This document shows positions 1-5,051 of a stretch of DNA of 6,949 nucleotides, piece after piece. Source of the stretch: an uncultured Clostridia bacterium (GTDB lineage Bacteria; Bacillota; Clostridia; TANB77; CAG-508); assembly GCA_949448405.1 (NCBI GenBank), contig CASTFX010000064.1, forward strand, positions 1 through 6,949. Direction: 5' to 3'. The notes beneath the pieces are model-generated. The model was not told the origin of the DNA. It made no database searches and saw only the letters and a list, made by a program, of their open reading frames with translations. Each line of letters opens with the position of its first letter. The stretch's first letter is position 1. The position numbers and the translations under genes were made by a program.

Positions 1-540
1 ATCAGCTGTTGCTGTTTTTCCTGTTCCTATTGCCCATATTGGTTCATATGCAACTATTGTATTTTTAACTTGCTCCTCTGATAAGCCTTCTAAAGCAGCT
101 TTAATTTGCCTTGTTATTACATAAGAAGTAGTTCCATTTTCTCTTTCCTCTAAAGTCTCTCCAACACATACTATTGGTTTTAAATCAACTGCAAGAGCAG
201 CTTTTATCTTTTTATTAACTATCTCATCAGTTTCAGCAAAATATTGTCTTCTCTCTGAATGCCCTATTATTACATATTCTACTCCAATAGATTTTAGCAT
301 TTGTCCTGATACTTCTCCTGTATATGCTCCCTTTTCTTCAAAATGCATATTTTGTGCACCTATTTTAATATTTGTATTTTGGGCATTTAATATTGTATAA
401 AATAAATCTGTATATGGAGCACATATTATTACTTCATTTTCTGTATCCTTTACCATTGGTTCTAATTCTTGGATAAAATTTATTGCTTCATTTGGAAGCA
501 TATTCATTTTCCAATTTCCTGCAATCACCTTTTTTCTCAT
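1..540 (-). CDS. tpiA: Triose-phosphate isomerase, N-terminal 180 residues (runs off window)
   Basis: TpiA interconverts dihydroxyacetone phosphate and glyceraldehyde 3-phosphate in cytosolic glycolysis. The minus-strand frame is open from the ATG at 540 to base 1, giving 180 of the roughly 250 residues usual for the family; the 3' end lies outside. Seen directly: the N-terminal AGNWKMN motif with active-site Asn9 and Lys11, the electrophile His94 in IIGHSERR, the catalytic base Glu166 in AYEPIWAIGTG, and the start of the phosphate-gripping loop 6 (about 167-177). The start is fixed by the motif distance and by an AGAAAGGA Shine-Dalgarno sequence at 551-558. It follows pgk, and gap lies upstream, the common glycolytic order. 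The 142-bp spacer to pgk is mostly a large palindrome. Identification is secure; the C-terminal quarter cannot be assessed. Confidence 0.97.
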   Translation of the reverse strand, partial: MRKKVIAGNWKMNMLPNEAINFIQELEPMVKDTENEVIICAPYTDLFYTILNAQNTNIKIGAQNMHFEEKGAYTGEVSGQMLKSIGVEYVIIGHSERRQYFAETDEIVNKKIKAALAVDLKPIVCVGETLEERENGTTSYVITRQIKAALEGLSEEQVKNTIVAYEPIWAIGTGKTATAD

Positions 541-573
541 AGATTTTTATTCCTTTCTTATATTACATACTGA

Positions 574-695
574 ATTAGGAAAAGAAACGAGTATTGCTAG
601 GCGTGCGAATTCAAATATCAATGAGGCGTGCTCCTGCACGTTGATTTGATTTTGAATGAGCAACAACGATGCAAGACGACGTTTATTTTTCTAAT
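574..695. repeat. Large imperfect palindrome between pgk and tpiA
   Basis: Nested complementary arms share one centre near 633.5. CGTGC (627-631) and GCACG (636-640) flank a TCCT loop. Outside these are ATCAA/TTGAT (617-621, 641-645), ATTCAAA/TTTGAAT (609-615, 651-657), TTGCT/AGCAA (594-598, 659-663) and a 16-bp outer arm (574-589 with 680-695, one mismatch and one wobble). The core is richer in G and C than the genes around it. The outer right arm covers the last codons and stop of pgk. It could be a mobile or REP-like palindromic repeat, or an RNA hairpin tuning tpiA relative to pgk. The downstream arms lack a T-run, so I do not call it a terminator. Confidence 0.7.
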
Positions 696-1864
696 AGACA
701 TTCTATACCTGGTAATTTTTTTCCTTCTAAAAATTCAAGTGAAGCTCCTCCACCAGTAGATATATGAGTCATTTTATCTGCATATCCAGCTTTCTCTATT
801 GCCGCTGCTGAATCTCCTCCACCTATAATTGTTATTGCATTAGAGTTTGCCAAAATTTCAGCTATTTTATTTGTTCCGTAAGCAAAATTATCAAATTCAA
901 AAACTCCTAAAGGTCCATTCCACATTATAGTTTTAGCACTTTCTAAAATATTTTTATATTCTTCTATTGTCTTAGGTCCTATATCCATTCCTTCCCATTC
1001 ATCTTCTATTTCATCCACTGCAACAACTTTGCTTTCTGCCTCATTTGAGAATTCCTTTGCAACTTTTATATCAACTGGTAACAAAAGTTTTACATTCTTT
1101 TCTTTTGCTTTTTCTATAAGTTCTTTTGCAAGGTCTATTTTATCTTCTTCGCAAATTGATTTACCTATATTTAAACCTTCTGATTTTAGGAATGTATATG
1201 CCATTCCTCCTCCGATTATTAGCACATCAACTTTTTCTAGTAAATTATTTATTACACTTATTTTATCTGATACTTTCTTTCCACCAATAATTGAGACAAA
1301 TGGTCTTTCTGGATTGTTTAATGCTTCTCCTAAAAATTTTATTTCTTTTTCTATTAAAAATCCTGATACTGATGGTAAAAATTCAGAAACTCCTGCTGTT
1401 GAACTGTGTGCTCTATGAGCTGTTCCAAATGCATCATTTACATATATATCAGCAAGTGAAGCAAGTTCTTTTGATAATTCTTTATCATTTGCTTCTTCTC
1501 TTTTATCAAATCTTACATTTTCAAGTAAAACTACTTCTCTTTCTTTCATGTTTTTAGTAAGCTCTTTAGCACTCTTTCCTACTATATCATCTGCAAGTTT
1601 TACTTCTATTCCAAGTTCTTTTGATAATTCTTTTTGAACTGGTAGTAAAGAAAATTCTTTTTTAACCTCTCCCTTTGGCCTTCCAAGATGTGAGCAAAGT
1701 ATTACCTTTGCATTATTATCTATTAAATATCTTATTGTTGGAAGTGCACCTTGTATTCTTCTTATATCTGTTATGTTTCCATTTTCATCTTGTGGTACAT
1801 TAAAATCACATCTCACAAGCACTTTTTTTCCTGAAACATCTATGTCTCTTATAGTCTTTTTCAT
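683..1864 (-). CDS. pgk: Phosphoglycerate kinase
   Basis: Pgk transfers phosphate from 1,3-bisphosphoglycerate to ADP, the first ATP-yielding step of cytosolic glycolysis. The 393-residue product has the usual bacterial length and both Rossmann-like domains. The N-terminal domain shows RCDFNVP (18-24), SHLGRPKG (58-65), NVRF (116-119) and YVNDAFGTAHRAHSST (141-156). The C-terminal nucleotide domain shows GGKKVSDK (194-201), MWNGPLGVFE (314-323), GGGDS (348-352) and the STGGGASLEFLEGKKLPG tail (369-386). The ATG is supported by GGAGG at 1871-1875, six bases upstream. A 261-bp spacer with a hairpin, a dyad and a second palindrome separates it from gap, and no clear promoter of its own is visible. 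Co-transcription with gap and internal initiation are both possible. The end of the gene lies inside the pgk-tpiA palindrome. Confidence 0.99.
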   Translation of the reverse strand: MKKTIRDIDVSGKKVLVRCDFNVPQDENGNITDIRRIQGALPTIRYLIDNNAKVILCSHLGRPKGEVKKEFSLLPVQKELSKELGIEVKLADDIVGKSAKELTKNMKEREVVLLENVRFDKREEANDKELSKELASLADIYVNDAFGTAHRAHSSTAGVSEFLPSVSGFLIEKEIKFLGEALNNPERPFVSIIGGKKVSDKISVINNLLEKVDVLIIGGGMAYTFLKSEGLNIGKSICEEDKIDLAKELIEKAKEKNVKLLLPVDIKVAKEFSNEAESKVVAVDEIEDEWEGMDIGPKTIEEYKNILESAKTIMWNGPLGVFEFDNFAYGTNKIAEILANSNAITIIGGGDSAAAIEKAGYADKMTHISTGGGASLEFLEGKKLPGIECLLEK

Positions 1865-1943
1865 AAATTTCCTCCATTGATTATATTTTTAAAATAAATT
1901 AATTATCATTCTAAAAAAAGTGAATTAATAATAATCAAATTAG

Positions 1944-2015
1944 AAATTCTTAATAATTTTTTGGAAAGAGTTCACGCTTGCTGTGGAAGGGTGCCCAAAA
2001 ATTATTTTAGAATTT
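1944..2015. repeat. Imperfect palindrome in the gap-pgk spacer
   Basis: The arm at 1944-1964 (AAATTCT, AATAATTTTTT, GG) pairs with 1995-2015, with one mismatch and one single-base bulge. The 30-base loop is noticeably richer in G and C than its surroundings and holds a weak inner stem (TTCAC with GTGGAA). Transcribed from the minus strand it would fold in the pgk leader about 80 bases before the start codon. No T-run directly follows it on that strand. It could be a second palindromic repeat, an mRNA-stabilising or processing hairpin, or a weak attenuator. Only the symmetry is directly seen. Confidence 0.6.
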
Positions 2016-2026
2016 ATATACAGATT

Positions 2027-2041
2027 AGTTCGACTCGAACT
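2027..2041. promoter_or_regulatory. 15-bp perfect dyad, possible operator upstream of pgk
   Basis: AGTTCGA-C-TCGAACT is a perfect interrupted palindrome in the gap-pgk spacer. On the minus strand a TATATA (2016-2021 region) follows about six bases later, so the dyad would sit at or just upstream of a weak -10-like box. No good -35 hexamer pairs with that box. An operator is plausible, but so is a small RNA hairpin or chance in AT-rich DNA. It does not match the CggR, CcpA or Rex sites I know. Confidence 0.3.
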
Positions 2042-2077
2042 TTTTGAAAGAATTTTAATTAATCTATTTTTAAATTA

Positions 2078-2118
2078 TAACCCAGCAAATAATCTAAATT
2101 TAATTATTTGCTGGGTTA
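2078..2118 (-). terminator. 16-bp stem-loop directly after gap (terminator or processing hairpin)
   Basis: The arms 2078-2093 and 2103-2118 are perfectly complementary (core AACCCAGCAAATAAT) around a 9-base loop, starting 8 bases after the gap stop codon. The CCCAGC/GCTGGG base is the strongest part. The minus-strand sequence that follows is ATAATTTAAAAATAG, not a clean U-tract, so termination may be partial. A stabilising or RNA-processing hairpin that lets gap be expressed above pgk is equally possible. Confidence 0.65.
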
Positions 2119-2125
2119 ATAAAAA

Positions 2126-3127
2126 TTATCTCTTAGATACATATACAGCTAAATCTACTAATTTATTAGAATATCCCCATTCATTATCATACCAAGCAAC
2201 TAATTTTACAAATGTGTCTGTTAAAGCTATTCCTGCTTTTGCATCAAATATTGATGTATGCTCATCATGTATAAAATCAGAAGATACTAATGGTTCATCT
2301 ACATATTCCATTATACCTTTCATTTCATTTTCTGTTGCTTTTTTAACTACAGCGCATATCTCTTCATATGTTGCTGGTTTCTCTAAGTTACATGTTAAAT
2401 CAACTACTGATACATCTGTTGTTGGAACTCTAAATGCCATTCCTGTTAATTTTCCATCTAATGCTGGTATAACTTTTCCAACTGCCTTTGCAGCTCCTGT
2501 TGAAGATGGGATAATATTATATGAAGCAGCTCTTCCACCTCTCCAGTCCTTCTTTGAAGAACCATCAACTGTTTTTTGTGTTGCTGTTATTGAATGTACT
2601 GTTGTCATTAATCCATCTTTTATTCCAAAGTTATCATTTATTACTTTTGCAAGTGGAGCTAAACAGTTTGTTGTACAAGATGCATTAGATATAATATTCA
2701 TTGATGGATCATATTCTTCATTATTTACACCCATTACGAACATTGGAGCATCTTTTGATGGTGCACTTATTATTACTTTTTTAGCTCCTGCTTCTATATG
2801 AGCATTTGCTTTTTCAAGTGTTGTAAATACTCCTGAACATTCTAATACATAATCTACTCCATCTTTTCCCCAAGGAATATTTTTAGGATCCATTTCATTA
2901 TATACTTTTATCTCTTTTCCATTTATAATTAATTTTCCTTCTTCTCCTCTTACTTCTCCTTCAAATCTTCCATGTATTGTATCATATTTTAACATATAAG
3001 CCATATAATCTGCTGTAACAAATGGATCATTTATAGATACCACTTCTACTTCATTTTTTCCTAGGGCTGCTTGAAAAGTTAATTTTCCTATTCTTCCAAA
3101 CCCATTAATACCAATTTTTACTGACAT
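2126..3127 (-). CDS. gap: Glyceraldehyde-3-phosphate dehydrogenase, NAD-type
   Basis: Gap oxidises and phosphorylates glyceraldehyde 3-phosphate to 1,3-bisphosphoglycerate, reducing NAD+, and hands its product to Pgk encoded next. The 333-residue product has full length. The N-terminal Rossmann motif is NGFGRIG (8-14), and Asp34 in INDP is the acidic residue that favours NAD over NADP. The catalytic Cys151 lies in SNASCTTNCLAP (148-159), and the partner His178 in TTVHSITATQ. The phosphate-site region SSTGAAKAVGKVIP (208-221) and the C-terminal WYDNEWGYS (312-320) are intact. The ATG is preceded by AGGAGG at 3135-3140. The upstream promoter contains a perfect dyad in its spacer, so transcription is probably repressor-controlled. 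No cggR-type regulator gene is adjacent. The long leader also holds a small TTGCG/CGCAA stem (3147-3151, 3168-3172). Confidence 0.99.
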   Translation of the reverse strand: MSVKIGINGFGRIGKLTFQAALGKNEVEVVSINDPFVTADYMAYMLKYDTIHGRFEGEVRGEEGKLIINGKEIKVYNEMDPKNIPWGKDGVDYVLECSGVFTTLEKANAHIEAGAKKVIISAPSKDAPMFVMGVNNEEYDPSMNIISNASCTTNCLAPLAKVINDNFGIKDGLMTTVHSITATQKTVDGSSKKDWRGGRAASYNIIPSSTGAAKAVGKVIPALDGKLTGMAFRVPTTDVSVVDLTCNLEKPATYEEICAVVKKATENEMKGIMEYVDEPLVSSDFIHDEHTSIFDAKAGIALTDTFVKLVAWYDNEWGYSNKLVDLAVYVSKR

Positions 3128-3193
3128 AAAAAAACCTCCTCTAAATTTGCGTCTAATTTATTGTATCCGCAACTTTATATTTAATTCGTTATT

Positions 3194-3222
3194 ATTTTAT
3201 ATCAAACTAATTTAGTTTGCAA
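3194..3222 (-). promoter_or_regulatory. Promoter of gap
   Basis: On the minus strand, TTGCAA (3217-3222) is followed after exactly 17 bases by TAAAAT (3194-3199), a sigma-A-like pair lying 67 bases upstream of the gap start. Four of six and five of six bases match consensus. It is the best promoter between the hairpin at 3253-3294 and the gene. The spacer is almost entirely filled by a perfect dyad. Confidence 0.7.
3203..3219. promoter_or_regulatory. Perfect 17-bp dyad in the gap promoter spacer, probable operator
   Basis: CAAACTAA-T-TTAGTTTG is perfectly symmetric and lies between, and partly over, the -35 and -10 boxes of the gap promoter, the classic place for a repressor site. The sequence is not a CggR, CcpA (cre) or Rex site as I know them; the odd-length AACTAA/TTAGTT form is closest in style to MarR- or TetR-family operators. 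The position and symmetry are seen; the binding protein is unknown. Confidence 0.55.
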
Positions 3223-3252
3223 GCATTTTTTATTTTTAATTATTAATATTAA

Positions 3253-3294
3253 TAGAGCATACTAAAACATGGTATCGTGTTTTAGTATGCTCTA
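3253..3294. terminator. Strong stem-loop between the 64-residue gene and gap
   Basis: The arms 3253-3269 and 3278-3294 are perfectly complementary over 17 bp (TAGAGCATACTAAAACA), extendable by one wobble and one G-C pair to a GTAT tetraloop. On the plus strand it is followed by CTTTTT; on the minus strand it is preceded by that A-run and followed by a less regular ATTAATATTAATAATT. Since all genes are on the minus strand, its likely job is to end the transcript of the 64-residue gene and isolate the gap promoter. Bidirectional action is plausible. Confidence 0.7.
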
Positions 3295-3332
3295 CTTTTT
3301 AATCTATTTTTCCATAATTTATACTGATAAAA

Positions 3333-3527
3333 TTAAAATTTGATTTCTTGAAATAAGAAACCTTTAAATCCTTGCCAAGTTACTTCTTGGTGTAAGAAAT
3401 CATTGATTTCATCTTCAACTTTTTGTTGATATGGTGTTAGTTCTACTGTTATATCTTGGAATAAAAGATTTTTAAATTTACTCCAAAACCCTACTTTTGT
3501 TGGTAATCCTGTTTGATTTTCTTCCAT
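3333..3527 (-). CDS. Small conserved-looking protein of unknown function (64 aa)
   Basis: I do not recognise a named family. The frame is convincing because an ideal AAAGGAGG sequence (3537-3544) lies nine bases before the ATG and a promoter with a 17-base spacer lies just upstream. The product is soluble, with no signal peptide or membrane segment. It contains three related heptads: LLFQDIT (21-27), FLHQEVT (44-50) and FLFQEIK (57-63). Two of them are preceded by FK (FKNLLFQDI at 18-26 and FKGFLFQEI at 54-62), suggesting an internally duplicated helical or beta-hairpin unit. The middle (about 30-46) is a charged predicted helix. It has its own promoter and a strong downstream hairpin, so it is a single-gene unit between mtaB and gap. 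Function cannot be inferred from these neighbours. Confidence 0.85.
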   Translation of the reverse strand: MEENQTGLPTKVGFWSKFKNLLFQDITVELTPYQQKVEDEINDFLHQEVTWQGFKGFLFQEIKF

Positions 3528-3569
3528 AAATCGATTCCTCCTTTGTGAGTTATTACGTTTTTCTATTTA

Positions 3570-3598
3570 TTTATACTATATTTTTTACTGTTTTGCAA
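3570..3598 (-). promoter_or_regulatory. Promoter of the 64-residue gene
   Basis: On the minus strand TTGCAA (3593-3598) is separated by exactly 17 bases from TATAAA (3570-3575), with the gene's ribosome binding site about 26 bases further on. The same CTTGCAAA -35 context occurs in the gap promoter. It is preceded by phased A-tracts that could act as an UP element. Confidence 0.75.
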
Positions 3599-3662
3599 GT
3601 TATTTTGCAATTTCTTTTGTTAAGTTTTTGTTGCATTTTTATTACATTTTTGTTACGTTTTT
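3591..3662. repeat. Seven helically phased A-tracts (11-bp imperfect repeats), probable curved DNA
   Basis: Runs of T on the plus strand (A on the minus strand) begin at 3591, 3603, 3615, 3625, 3636, 3647 and 3658, spaced 12, 12, 10, 11, 11 and 11 bases. The four upstream ones sit in near-identical 11-base units of the form GYAAYAAAAAT. Such phasing is known to bend DNA and to act as an UP element. The block fills the space between the restored mtaB stop (3666) and the -35 box of the next promoter. Confidence 0.7.
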
Positions 3663-3665
3663 CCT

Positions 3666-4964
3666 TTATTCTAATTCTCCGTAGCAAAACCTCATTGTCA
3701 ATGTCTTTTATTCTTACTCTTAAAATCTCATTCTCAATGTCCTTAGAATTTGCTTTTACTTCTACACAAATATAATTATCTGTATGTCCTCTAAAATTTT
3801 CTTTAACTTTTTCTTCGAATAAAACTTCTATTTCTTTATTTATATACTCTTTGTTATGCTCTCTTTGTATCTTTTCTGAAAGCTCTATAACTTTTTTACT
3901 TCTTTCCTCTTTTATTTCTGGCAACACTTGATTTGGGAAAGTAGCTGCTTTTGTATTTTCCCTTATAGAGTACTTAAACACATGTATTTTATAAAATCTA
4001 ATCTTATTTAAAAACCTATATGTCTCTTCAAATTCTTCCTCTGTTTCTCCTGGAAAACCAACTATTACATCTGCTGTCAGCATTACTTCGTCAAAATTAT
4101 CTCTTAAAATTTCTACTGCTTCTTTAAATTCTTCTGCTGTATACCTTCTATTCATTCTCTTTAAAGTATTACTTGAACCACTTTGAAGTGATAAATGAAA
4201 ATGATGGCATATCTTTTCTAATTTTTTTAACCTATTTACAAATTCTTTAGTAATTAGCTTTGGCTCAAGAGATCCTAGTCTCACTCTTTGTATTCTCTCT
4301 ATTTTATTTATTTCTTCTAATAAATCAATTAAACCTATGTCCTCTTTAAAATCTTTTCCATAAGATGCAATATGTATCCCTGTAAGCACTACTTCTTTAA
4401 TACCTCTCTTGGCTATGTCAGTTATTTCTTTAATTATCTCCTCTAACTTTCTGCTTCTTACTCTTCCTCTTGCATATGGAATAATACAGTATGTACAAAA
4501 TCTATCACAACCGTCTTGTATCTTTATAACTGCTCTTGTCTTTTCTGTAAAAATAGTGCTTCCAAACTCACTATATTCTTTACTTTGCATTACATCTGTT
4601 ATTTCTTCTTGTCTTTCTTTTTTATAGTTTTCTAAATATTTTAATATATCCTTTTTTTCATTGTTTCCCAAAAGTATATCTATCTCTTCTATTTCTTCTA
4701 ACTTTTCTTTTGCAACTTGTACATAGCAACCGTATAACTATTAATACACTATCTCTATTTCTTTGCTTTGCTCTTCTTAATATTTGCCTTGATTTTCTGT
4801 CTGATATATTAGTTACTGTACAAGTATTTACTATATACACATCAGCTTTTTCTTCAAATTCTACTAGTTTATATCCATTTTCTAAAAATCTTTGTATTAT
4901 TGCATTTGATTCATACTGATTAGTTTTGCAACCGAAGAGTGTATATTGCTACTGTTCTTTCCAA
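3666..4964 (-). CDS. mtaB: tRNA (N6-threonylcarbamoyladenosine37) methylthiotransferase MtaB, interrupted by three in-frame CGG codons
   Basis: MtaB is a radical-SAM enzyme that converts t6A37 to ms2t6A37 in tRNAs reading ANN codons, stabilising codon-anticodon pairing. The frame must move +1 at 4934, 4732 and 3681, each time skipping one C of a CGG. The restored product is 431 residues, the usual length. Seen: IYTLGCKTNQYE with Cys12, VNTCTVTN with Cys48 and IGCYVQVA with Cys79 (auxiliary cluster ligands), CDRFCTYC with Cys152, 156 and 159 (SAM cluster), and a C-terminal TRAM-like domain ending GELE then TAA at 3666-3668. The start is TTG at 4962-4964, seven bases after GGAGG. Without shifts the product stops after 14 residues; in the last frame, translation would run on to 3571 into the next promoter. 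No promoter of its own is clear, so it may depend on mreB read-through. Pseudogene or sequence error are the alternatives. Confidence 0.85.
3679..3681 (-). other. Third +1 site in mtaB: CTA-CGG-A
   Basis: In frame the codons read TTG CTA CGG AGA and continue for 37 untypical lysine- and asparagine-rich residues to 3571. Skipping the C at 3681 gives CTA GGA GAA TTA GAA TAA, i.e. LGELE and stop, the normal MtaB C-terminus. The untypical tail would be encoded by the phased A-tract repeats, which makes the shifted reading much more credible. Confidence 0.75.
4730..4732 (-). other. Second +1 site in mtaB: ATA-CGG-TTGC
   Basis: The frame ...GTT ATA CGG TTG CTA would continue with non-MtaB residues to a stop at 4658. 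Skipping the C at 4732 gives ATA GGT TGC TAT GTA, i.e. IGCYV, the conserved segment carrying the third auxiliary cluster cysteine (Cys79). No homopolymer is present at the site. Confidence 0.85.
4932..4934 (-). other. First +1 site in mtaB: CTT-CGG-TTGC
   Basis: From the TTG start the frame reads ...ACT CTT CGG TTG CAA AAC TAA, ending four codons after the leucine. Skipping the C at 4934 gives CTT GGT TGC AAA ACT AAT CAG TAT GAA, i.e. the hallmark LGCKTNQYE with Cys12. The six bases after the extra C (GGTTGC) are identical to those at the second site. Confidence 0.85.
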
Positions 4965-4984
4965 ACTTCTTCCTCCTAAAATCT

Positions 4985-5045
4985 AAAAAAGGTACGATTT
5001 CTATTCCCTTTATACAAATTGGGGAAAAGAGAACCGTCCCTTTTT
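4985..5045. repeat. REP-like palindrome between mreB and mtaB, probable mreB terminator
   Basis: The left arm (AAAAAA, GGTACGATTTCTATTCCC; 4985-5008) and the reverse complement of the right arm (5022-5045) agree at about 15 of 18 core positions with one gap, around a 13-base loop. On the minus strand the right arm reads GGGACGGTTCTCTTTTCCC. That GGGACGGTTC style resembles palindromic repeats often seen between clostridial genes and linked to REP-associated transposases; the resemblance is from memory. On the minus strand the stem ends in TTTTTT, seven bases after the mreB stop, fitting a terminator. It leaves only about 20 bases to the mtaB start. Confidence 0.65.
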
Positions 5046-5051
5046 CTCTTT

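Noticed and set aside
541..573. Possible promoter for tpiA (TATAAG near the ribosome binding site)
   Set aside because: The -10-like box almost overlaps the Shine-Dalgarno sequence and no -35 hexamer lies at the right distance.
1865..1943. Possible promoter for pgk (GATAAT-like box)
   Set aside because: No acceptable -35 at 16-18 bases; such boxes are expected by chance in DNA this AT-rich.
2024..2045. TTCGACTC resembling a tRNA T-arm
   Set aside because: The flanks do not pair as a T-stem and no acceptor, D or anticodon arms are present; the 15-bp dyad explains it.
1983..2801. 272-codon open frame on the plus strand antisense to gap
   Set aside because: No ribosome binding site or recognisable protein; it is a codon-usage shadow of gap, which is certain on the other strand.
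3571..3665. In-frame C-terminal extension of mtaB to 3571
   Set aside because: It is lysine/asparagine-rich, unlike MtaB ends, encoded by phased A-tract repeats, and runs into the -10 box of the next promoter. The +1 reading ends cleanly at 3666.
4506..4510. A fourth CGGTTG in mtaB as another frameshift site
   Set aside because: Here the frame reads GAC GGT TGT (DGC of the radical-SAM motif), so CGG is out of frame and no shift is needed.
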